From contig NZ_CP108381.1 of the NCBI RefSeq assembly GCF_035956715.1, positions 3,876,001-3,940,000 of the forward strand: 64,000 nt of DNA. The letters are read 5' to 3'. Both the position numbers and the translations under genes were made by a program. The stretch comes from Nocardia sp. NBC_01329. GTDB taxonomy: Bacteria; Actinomycetota; Actinomycetes; Mycobacteriales; Mycobacteriaceae. Below, piece by piece: positions 57,746 through 64,000 of the stretch. Position 1 is the first letter of the stretch. Every line of letters begins with the position of its first letter. The notes under the pieces are model-generated. The model did no database searches. It was not told the origin of the DNA and saw only the letters and a program-made list of their open reading frames with translations.

Positions 57746-59689
57746 GTGTGTGGACTGCTCGGATATCTGACGTCCGATACGGCTGCCCCGGAAACGGTGG
57801 AGCGGGTGTACGACGCCCTGCACTGTGTGCGGCACCGCGGCCCGGACGAGCGCGGCACCTGGCACGACGACCAGCTGATCTTCGGCTTCAACCGGCTCTC
57901 GATCATCGATATCGAGCATTCGCACCAGCCGCTGCGCTGGGGCCCGGCCGATGACCGGCAGCGTTATGCGCTGACCTTCAACGGCGAGATCTACAACTAC
58001 CTGGAGTTGCGCGAAGAATTGGCCCGCGAGCATGCGGCCGAGTTCGGCGACGAACCCATGTTCGCGACCGAGGGCGACGGCGAGGCCATCGTCGCGGCGT
58101 TCCATTATTGGGGCCCCGAGGCGGTTCGGCGGCTGCGGGGAATGTTCGCGTTCGCGATCTGGGACACCCGGACCCGGGAGCTGTTCCTCGCCCGTGATTC
58201 CTTCGGTATCAAACCGCTCTTCCTGGCCACCGGCCCGGGTGGCACCGCGTTCGGCAGCGAGAAGAAGAGTCTGCTGGCACTGCTGGCCGATCTGGGTCTC
58301 GACGAATCACTCGACCATCGGGCCCTGGAGCACTACACCGTGCTGCAGTACGTCCCGGAGCCCGAGACCCTGCATGCCGGTATCCGCCGACTGGAATCGG
58401 GCAGCTACGCGGTGGTCCGTCCCGGGTCTTCGCCGGAGATCAGCCGCTACTTCGTGCCCGGATTCGGGGTGCGGCCGTTCACCGCGGGATCCGAACAGAC
58501 CCGTTACCGGGAGATCGCCGCGGCGCTCGAGGATTCGGTCGCCAAACATATGCGTGCCGATGTCACCGTGGGCTCGTTCCTGTCCGGCGGTATCGACTCC
58601 ACTGCCATCGCGGCGCTGGCGATGCGGCACAACCCGAACCTGATCACCTTCACCACCGGGTTCGAGCGCGAGGGTTATTCCGAGGTCGATGTGGCCGCGG
58701 AGAGTGCCGCCGCGATCGGCGCCCGGCATATCGTCAAGGTCGTCTCCCCCGCCGAGTTCGCCGCCGCCATCCCGGAAATCGTCTGGTACCTCGACGACCC
58801 GGTGGCCGATCCGGCGCTGGTGCCGCTGTATTTCGTCGCGAAAGAGGCACGTAAGCACGTCAAGGTCGTGCTCTCGGGTGAAGGTGCCGACGAACTGTTC
58901 GGTGGTTACACCATCTATCGCGAGCCGCTCTCGCTCGCTCCGTTCGAGAAGCTGCCCCGCGGTGTGCGCCGGCTGGCCGGCAAGGTCTCCGAGCTGATCC
59001 CGGACGGCACTCGTGGCAAGAGCCTGCTGCACCGCGGTTCGCTCACTCTCGAACAGCGTTACTACGGGAATGCCCGCAGCTTCAGCGATGCGCAATTGCG
59101 GTCGGTGCTGCGCGAGTTCCGCCCGGAGTGGACACACCAGGACGTCACGGCGCCGATCTACGCGCAGTCGGCCGGCTGGGACCCGGTGACGCGGATGCAG
59201 CATCTGGACCTGTACACCTGGTTGCGCGGTGACATCCTGGTCAAAGCCGACAAGATCACCATGGCGAATTCGCTGGAACTGCGGGTGCCGTTCCTGGACT
59301 CCGAGGTCTTCCGCGTGGCCGAGCAGATCCCGCTGGAACAGAAGATCACCAAGGAAACCACCAAGTACGCGCTGCGTCAGGCTCTCGAGGGCATCGTGCC
59401 CGGCCATGTGCTGCATCGCGCCAAGCTGGGGTTCCCGGTACCGCTGCGGCACTGGCTGCGCGGCACCGAACTCTACGACTGGGCCCGGCAGCAGATCGCC
59501 GAATCGCAGACCGATCATCTGCTGGACAAGGCCGCGGTCACCGCGATGCTCGATGCGCACCGGGCCGGGGATTCCGATCACAGCCGGCGCCTGTGGACGC
59601 TGCTGGTGTTCATGATCTGGCACGGGATCTTCGTGGAGGATCGCATCAAACCGGAGATCGCCGAACCGACCTACCCGGTGCAGGTCTAG
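57746..59689 (+). CDS. asnB: Glutamine-hydrolysing asparagine synthetase AsnB-type
   Basis: The enzyme amidates a carboxylate using glutamine and ATP. In mycobacteria and corynebacteria the homologue next to ctaC amidates the meso-DAP carboxyl of peptidoglycan precursors (AsnB/LtsA). The start GTG 57746 puts the catalytic cysteine at position 2 (VCGLLGYL), as glutamine amidotransferase class II domains require. The N-terminal domain (about 1-200) has RHRGPDERG and FNGEIYNYLELR. The synthetase domain has SGGIDSTAIAALA and SGEGADELFGGY. Length is 647 residues. Confidence 0.94.
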   Translation: MCGLLGYLTSDTAAPETVERVYDALHCVRHRGPDERGTWHDDQLIFGFNRLSIIDIEHSHQPLRWGPADDRQRYALTFNGEIYNYLELREELAREHAAEFGDEPMFATEGDGEAIVAAFHYWGPEAVRRLRGMFAFAIWDTRTRELFLARDSFGIKPLFLATGPGGTAFGSEKKSLLALLADLGLDESLDHRALEHYTVLQYVPEPETLHAGIRRLESGSYAVVRPGSSPEISRYFVPGFGVRPFTAGSEQTRYREIAAALEDSVAKHMRADVTVGSFLSGGIDSTAIAALAMRHNPNLITFTTGFEREGYSEVDVAAESAAAIGARHIVKVVSPAEFAAAIPEIVWYLDDPVADPALVPLYFVAKEARKHVKVVLSGEGADELFGGYTIYREPLSLAPFEKLPRGVRRLAGKVSELIPDGTRGKSLLHRGSLTLEQRYYGNARSFSDAQLRSVLREFRPEWTHQDVTAPIYAQSAGWDPVTRMQHLDLYTWLRGDILVKADKITMANSLELRVPFLDSEVFRVAEQIPLEQKITKETTKYALRQALEGIVPGHVLHRAKLGFPVPLRHWLRGTELYDWARQQIAESQTDHLLDKAAVTAMLDAHRAGDSDHSRRLWTLLVFMIWHGIFVEDRIKPEIAEPTYPVQV

Positions 59690-59712
59690 CCGCTCAGGTC
59701 GCCGGACGACAC

Positions 59713-59750
59713 CGAAGAGCCCCGCTCACGATCGTTAGCGGGGCTCTTCG
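59713..59750. terminator. Bidirectional terminator between asnB and adoK
   Basis: CGAAGAGCCCCGCT and AGCGGGGCTCTTCG are perfect 14-bp arms with a 10-base loop, placed between the convergent stops. Confidence 0.92.
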
Positions 59751-59770
59751 TACGTCGGTCGACCGGCTTC

Positions 59771-60742
59771 TCAGCGCAGCAGCGGTTCGATCTCCGCGGC
59801 CGCCTCGGCGCCGTAGGCCTCACCGAGCCGTTTGAGCGCGGCATCGGCGTCCAGAGTCCATTCCTGGGTGCCCACCGTCTCCAGGACGAGTACCGCGACC
59901 AGCGATCCCAGCTGGGCCGCGCGTTCGATGCTCAGGCCCGCGGTATGCGCGGTCAGGAAGCCGGCCCGGAACGCGTCACCGACGCCGGTCGGATCGACCT
60001 TGGCGTTCTCGGGTACCGCCTCGACCCGCACCTCGCTGCCGTCGGTATCGACCACCAGGACCCCGTCCTTGCCGAGGGTGGTGACCCGGACGCCCACCCG
60101 GGTGGCGATCTCGCCCTCGGTGAGGCCGGTCTTCTGCTTGAGCAGGCCCCATTCGTACTCGTTGGTGAACAGGTAGGTGCTGCCCTCGATCAGTTGGGCG
60201 GCTTGATCCCCGTCCAGGCGCGCAAGCTGCTGGGAGGGGTCGGCGGCGAACGGGATACCCAGTTCGCGGCATTCGGCGGTATGCCGCAGCATCGCCTCGG
60301 GGTCGTTGGCGCCGACCAGCACCAGATCGAGGTTGCGTTCCTCGGCCATCGCCATGAGCGAGATATCGCCCGCCTCGCTCATCGCGCCGGGATAGAAGGA
60401 GGCGATCTGCGCCATGTCCTCATCGGTGGTGCAGACGAAACGGGCGGTGTGCGCGGAATCGGACACCCGGACGACCGAGCAGTCCACCCCGTGGGATTCC
60501 AGCCACTGCCGGTACTCGGCGAAATCGCGTCCCACCGCACCGACCAGCAGGGGCGACTGCCCGAGCAGACCCATGGCGTAAGCGATGTTCCCCGCGACCC
60601 CGCCACGGCGGATCACGAGGTCGTCGACGAGAAAACTCAGCGAGACATGCTCGAGCTGATCGGGCAGCAGTACATCGGCGAACCGACCGGAGAAACGCAT
60701 GAGGTGGTCGGTCGCGATAGACGCGGATACAGCAATGGACAC
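59771..60742 (-). CDS. adoK: Adenosine kinase AdoK (PfkB family)
   Basis: The 323-residue PfkB-fold protein starts VSIAVSASIATDHLMRFSGR at GTG 60742, as in mycobacterial AdoK (Rv2202c), which phosphorylates adenosine with ATP. Family motifs are RRGGVAGNIAYAMGLLG (substrate), FAADPSQQLARLDGD and the catalytic DPTGVGDAFRAGF. A longer frame to 60805 lacks support. GGGG lies about ten bases before the start. Confidence 0.92.
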   Translation of the reverse strand: MSIAVSASIATDHLMRFSGRFADVLLPDQLEHVSLSFLVDDLVIRRGGVAGNIAYAMGLLGQSPLLVGAVGRDFAEYRQWLESHGVDCSVVRVSDSAHTARFVCTTDEDMAQIASFYPGAMSEAGDISLMAMAEERNLDLVLVGANDPEAMLRHTAECRELGIPFAADPSQQLARLDGDQAAQLIEGSTYLFTNEYEWGLLKQKTGLTEGEIATRVGVRVTTLGKDGVLVVDTDGSEVRVEAVPENAKVDPTGVGDAFRAGFLTAHTAGLSIERAAQLGSLVAVLVLETVGTQEWTLDADAALKRLGEAYGAEAAAEIEPLLR

Positions 60743-60925
60743 GTAGGTGGGCCCCTTCGGAATCAGCGCGAACAAGAAAGTGAACGGAGCTTTGCCCCCG
60801 TTCACCGTATCAATTCGCCGGGGCTACGACTACGTGTCGTAACCGGCCTCGCGACATTGTCGACCGCCGCGTAACCCGGTGTAACCGTGAGTGCCGGACC
60901 GGCGCTGTCACCGGCCCGGGGGCAC

Positions 60926-61282
60926 TCAGTTGAACGAGTCGCCGCAGGCGCAGGAGCCGGTGGCGTTCGGGTTGTCGATGGTGAAGCCCTGCTTCTCGAT
61001 CGTATCGACGAAGTCGATCGCGGCACCCTGCACGTAGGGCGCGCTCATCCGGTCGACGGCGAGTTTGACGCCGCCGAACTCCGCGGTCAGGTCGCCGTCG
61101 AGGATGCGGTCGTCGAAGAAGAGCTGGTAGCGCAGACCCGCGCAGCCGCCCGGCTGCACCGCGATCCGCAGCGCGAGGTCGTCCCGGCCCTCCTGATCGA
61201 GCAGCGCCTTGGCCTTGTCCGCGGCAGCATCGGTCAGCTTCACACCGTGGGTGGTGGTGGCGGTGTCGTTCTGCACACTCAT
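60926..61282 (-). CDS. erpA: Iron-sulfur cluster insertion protein ErpA
   Basis: This A-type carrier delivers Fe-S clusters to target proteins. The 118-residue product has the three conserved cysteines: GGCAGLRYQLFFDD and the C-terminal GSCACGDSFN. AGGAGAG precedes ATG 61282. It lies 183 bases upstream of adoK in the same direction. Position matches mycobacterial Rv2204c. Confidence 0.94.
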   Translation of the reverse strand: MSVQNDTATTTHGVKLTDAAADKAKALLDQEGRDDLALRIAVQPGGCAGLRYQLFFDDRILDGDLTAEFGGVKLAVDRMSAPYVQGAAIDFVDTIEKQGFTIDNPNATGSCACGDSFN

Positions 61283-61526
61283 GAACTCTCCTATGGACAG
61301 CGTGGTCGGTCCGTGAACAGCGCACGGTTCCCGGGTGTTGCAACACCCTCGGACGGGCTGCTATTCCCCATCTTGCCATCTCTGGGGCTCACGGCCACAC
61401 CACCGTGCCGCATCCGGTGCCGGGTCCGAAGTGAGCCCGGCCACGACCGGTGCGACGCGTGATCGGCCACACCCCGGCTACCGCCCCGTTCACCACCGGG
61501 GCGGGCGACCGATTAGCCTGGTTACC

Positions 61527-62207
61527 GTGAAGTTGTTCCGACGCGGTGAGCCCAGCGGCACCGACGCGCCCGCTGACGGCTCGCGGGCCGCAACCGCCAC
61601 CGCGAGCGCCGCCGAGGCCGATGCACCCCCGGCCAAAGCCGCGCCCACGGCGGGCAAGGGCCGGCCCACTCCGAGTCGGCGCGAAGCCGAGGGCAGGCGC
61701 CGCGGCCCGGTGGCCCCGCCCCCCATGACCTCGAAGGAAGCGCGCGCTCGCCGTAAGGAGACCCGAGGTTCCAAGGAGGACCGCAAGACGGCCTCCGCGG
61801 AACGCCGCGCCGCCGCGCAGGATCGTCGTGCCCGGATGCTCGCGGGTGAGGACAAGTACCTGCTGCCCCGCGACCAGGGCCCGGTGCGTTCGTTCGTCCG
61901 CGATATCGTCGACGGCCGCCGCAATCTGGTCGGACTGTTCATGCCGATGGCACTGCTGCTGATCCTGTCCATGTTCGCGGCGCCCGCGTGGCAGTCGATC
62001 ATCACACTGGCGATGCTGGTCATGATGGTGTTCATGATCGCCGAGGGGTTCCTGCTCGGCCGGATCGTCAACCGCCGGGTCCGGGAGCGCTTCCCGAAAT
62101 CCACCGATACCGGATTCCGGCTCGGCTGGTACGCGTTCGTTCGCGCTTCGCAGATGCGCAAGATGCGCGCCCCGAAGCCGCGCGTCTCGCCTGGCGACGC
62201 GATCTGA
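61527..62207 (+). CDS. DUF3043 membrane protein (Rv2206-type)
   Basis: The 226-residue product has a low-complexity, basic N-terminal half (Ala, Pro, Lys and Arg) that includes PPPMTSKEARARRKETRGSK. It continues with AAQDRRARMLAGEDKYLLPR, two close membrane helices (MPMALLLILSMFAA and IITLAMLVMMVFMIAEGFLL) and a conserved basic end, NRRVRERFPK. This matches the actinobacterial DUF3043 family, function unknown. The start GTG 61527 (VKLFRRGE) fits the conserved beginning. The stop is eight bases before cobU. Confidence 0.86.
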   Translation: MKLFRRGEPSGTDAPADGSRAATATASAAEADAPPAKAAPTAGKGRPTPSRREAEGRRRGPVAPPPMTSKEARARRKETRGSKEDRKTASAERRAAAQDRRARMLAGEDKYLLPRDQGPVRSFVRDIVDGRRNLVGLFMPMALLLILSMFAAPAWQSIITLAMLVMMVFMIAEGFLLGRIVNRRVRERFPKSTDTGFRLGWYAFVRASQMRKMRAPKPRVSPGDAI

Positions 62208-62214
62208 TCCACGG

Positions 62215-62757
62215 GTGTCCCGCCCCGTCTCGCCCCTCGGACAGCGCACTCTTGTGCTCGGGGGCGCGCGTTCGGGTAAATCCGCGTTCGCCGAATCTCT
62301 CGTCGCCGACGGCGAGGTCCGCTATCTGGCCACCGCGATCCCCGACCCCGCGGATACCGATTTCACCGCCCGGATCGCCGCGCACCGGGCGCGCCGCCCG
62401 GCGTACTGGACGGTGGTCGACGCCGCCGATCCGGCGGCCGAGCTGGCCACCGCCCATCCCGGTGCCACCCTGGTGGACGATATCGGCACGTGGCTGACGG
62501 CCCGGCTCGACGCCCGCGCCGCCTGGGACGCCCCACGCGGCACCATCACTGCGGATACCGACGTTCTCGTCGAGGCTGTCACCGGGTATCGAGACCGGCT
62601 GGTGATCGTCTCCCCCGAGGTCGGGCTGGGCGTGATCCCCGCGACCCGATCCGGTCGCCTGTTCCGCGACGAGATCGGCACTCTGAATCAGCGGCTGGCC
62701 CAGATCTGCGATGCGGCCTTTCTCGTGGTGGCCGGTCTGCCGATGCGCCTGAAATGA
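62215..62757 (+). CDS. cobU: Adenosylcobinamide kinase / guanylyltransferase CobU
   Basis: CobU phosphorylates adenosylcobinamide and adds GMP in late cobalamin assembly. The 180-residue product has the P-loop LVLGGARSGKSAFAE, RIAAHRARRPAYWTVVDA with the catalytic His, and VIVSPEVGLGVIPATRSGRLFRDEIGTLNQ. The start is GTG 62215. With cobT downstream it forms the start of a cobalamin gene set; a mycothiol-family gene stands between them. Confidence 0.95.
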   Translation: MSRPVSPLGQRTLVLGGARSGKSAFAESLVADGEVRYLATAIPDPADTDFTARIAAHRARRPAYWTVVDAADPAAELATAHPGATLVDDIGTWLTARLDARAAWDAPRGTITADTDVLVEAVTGYRDRLVIVSPEVGLGVIPATRSGRLFRDEIGTLNQRLAQICDAAFLVVAGLPMRLK

Positions 62758-62848
62758 GCCGGGCCGGGTTCGATCCGATCCGGACACGCACTCCCGCAGC
62801 GCCGCACGAACCGGCTCCGTTGTCGGAGTGCGGTGCTTGAATCGGGCG

Positions 62849-63490
62849 ATGCAGACCATGTCGCGCGCTGATATCTGGGCGTCCATCCATCGGGAACGCG
62901 CCGCCCTCGCCGACGAACTCGCCGCCCTTACCCCGCACCAGTGGTCGGCTCCGTCCCTGTGCGGCCGGTGGTCGGTGGAAGAGGTGGTCGCCCATCTCAC
63001 CGCAGCGGCGAATATCGGACGTATGCGCTGGATCCGCAGCATGCTCGGCGCCCGCTTCGATGCCGATCTGCACAATCAGCGGCGTATGCACGAGTTCCGG
63101 GGTGCCGATCCGGCAGAGACGCTTGCCCGGTTCCGGGCCGCGGTCCCGAACACCATCGCGCCGTCCGGGCACACCCCTGCCTGGCTCGGTGAGATCGTGG
63201 TGCACGGCACCGATATCCGCACACCGCTCGGGCTGCCCGGCGCGCCCGCCCTCACCTCGGTGACCGAAGTCGCCCGTTTCTTCGCCGCACGTGATTTCAC
63301 GGTCAACGGCCGCACCGCCGCCGAAGGTCTGCACCTGCGGGCCACCGACAGCCCGTTCGATACCGGCTCCGGGCCGGAGGTGAGCGGCACTACTCTCGCA
63401 CTGGTCATGGCGCTGGCCGGTCGTTCCCGCTACTGCGCCGAACTCACCGGCCCGGGCGTGGCGATCCTGCGCGATCGAACAGGAGCCTGA
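62849..63490 (+). CDS. Maleylpyruvate isomerase/mycothiol-dependent enzyme family protein
   Basis: The product (213 residues from ATG 62849) has the DinB-like four-helix N-terminus of this actinobacterial family: ERAALADELAALTPHQWSAP, LCGRWSVEEVVAHLTAAANI and a later WLGEIVVHGTDIRTPLGLPG with a metal-type His. Such proteins use mycothiol or bind metal, but the substrate is not predictable. Starts at GTG 62828 or ATG 62858 are also possible. Its place between cobU and cobT looks incidental. Confidence 0.82.
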   Translation: MQTMSRADIWASIHRERAALADELAALTPHQWSAPSLCGRWSVEEVVAHLTAAANIGRMRWIRSMLGARFDADLHNQRRMHEFRGADPAETLARFRAAVPNTIAPSGHTPAWLGEIVVHGTDIRTPLGLPGAPALTSVTEVARFFAARDFTVNGRTAAEGLHLRATDSPFDTGSGPEVSGTTLALVMALAGRSRYCAELTGPGVAILRDRTGA

Positions 63491-63652
63491 CCCCCGACCA
63501 CACCGGATACTTCCCCGCGACTGCGCTCGGCCGGGCGCCGCACGACACGCGGCGCGCGGCGGGCAATATTGTCCGAAGGTAGGACGCCGGCCACCGGGAG
63601 CGATCCCGCGGCCCGTGCCGCCGCGACAGCACCCGATCGGAAGGCTCGAACA

Positions 63653-64000
63653 GTGACAGAGGGATTCGCACCCGTTGCCCCGCCGGATGCAGACGCCCGC
63701 GCGGCTGCCGAACAACGGCAGGCGTCGCTGACCAAGCCGCCGGGATCGCTGGGCCGGCTCGAGGAACTGGGTAACTGGGTGGCCGCCTGTCAGGGCGTCT
63801 GTCCGCCGAAACAGTTCGACCGGGCACGTGTAGTGGTATTCGCCGGTGACCACGGTGTGGCACGGCACGGCGTGTCGGCGTTTCCCAGCGAGGTGACCCC
63901 GCAGATGGTCGCCAATTTCCGGGCGGGCGGGGCCGCGGTGAACGCCTTGGCCGGGATCGCGGGGGCCACCGTGCGGGTGGTGGATATCGCGGTGGACGCC
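63653..64000 (+). CDS. cobT: Nicotinate-nucleotide--dimethylbenzimidazole phosphoribosyltransferase CobT, cut by window end
   Basis: CobT makes alpha-ribazole phosphate, the lower ligand precursor of cobalamin. The first 116 residues are present, with LTKPPGSLGRLEELG (phosphate binding), FAGDHGVARHGVSAFPSEVT and the NFRAGGAAVNALA segment. GGAAGG lies eight bases before GTG 63653. The rest of the protein is beyond the window. Confidence 0.95.
   Translation, partial: MTEGFAPVAPPDADARAAAEQRQASLTKPPGSLGRLEELGNWVAACQGVCPPKQFDRARVVVFAGDHGVARHGVSAFPSEVTPQMVANFRAGGAAVNALAGIAGATVRVVDIAVDA

Overview
The window comes from a high-GC actinobacterium of the order Mycobacteriales. From memory, its gene order follows the M. 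tuberculosis stretch from ftsZ (Rv2150c) to cobT (Rv2207). The carotenoid genes, the GC-rich extragenic repeats and the extra ROK kinase point away from Mycobacterium, and Nocardia or a close relative is the best fit. No tRNA, rRNA, CRISPR array, transposase or prophage gene was seen.

Bases 1-17,000 (minus strand) hold the division and cell wall (dcw) cluster, transcribed mraZ - rsmH - small ORF - ftsL-like - ftsI - murE - murF - mraY - murD - ftsW - murG - murC - ftsQ - ftsZ. Most genes overlap by the 4 bases ATGA or GTGA. MraZ-box repeats lie upstream of mraZ. A DUF3040 gene and a HEPN-domain gene follow.

Bases 18,700-33,400 are the most distinctive part. A GNAT gene, a CrtO-like oxidoreductase, a CruF-like hydratase, lipoprotein LppM and a GT2 glycosyltransferase form one tightly packed plus-strand run. 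After a small orphan gene and metF come a prenyl diphosphate synthase, phytoene desaturase CrtI, mannosyltransferase MptA and phytoene synthase CrtB. A full route to a hydroxylated, probably glycosylated carotenoid is therefore interleaved with lipoarabinomannan genes. The PknL kinase (four PASTA domains) and its divergent partner, an Rv2175c-like DNA-binding protein, close the block.

Bases 34,250-44,300 carry aroG, RNase AS, the cytochrome bcc-aa3 genes qcrB-qcrA-qcrC-ctaE, trpD, an AsnC-type ligand-binding protein and a DEDDh/GIY-YIG nuclease. Bases 44,300-54,900 carry two NlpC/P60 peptidoglycan hydrolases with matching promoters, PimB', two SRPBCC proteins, an ArsA-like ATPase, a CxxCxxC protein, a ROK kinase, a PlsC-type acyltransferase, a Spo0M-like protein and an FAD-linked oxidase. 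Bases 55,900-64,000 carry ctaF, ctaC, asnB, adoK, erpA, a DUF3043 membrane protein, cobU, a mycothiol-dependent-enzyme family protein and the start of cobT.

The gene-free gaps (33.4-34.3, 35.8, 47.9-48.4, 53.6 and 54.9-55.9 kb) hold dispersed structured repeats: a roughly 153-bp family (D) and an 89-bp family (E). Both end in a GC hairpin followed by an ATAAACACAG-like tail. A 25-bp minisatellite lies beside aroG. Two D copies differ by a compensatory double change in their stem, which suggests the fold is conserved. These repeats, the carotenoid block, the coupled mini-cistrons and the paired NlpC/P60 promoters are the best leads.
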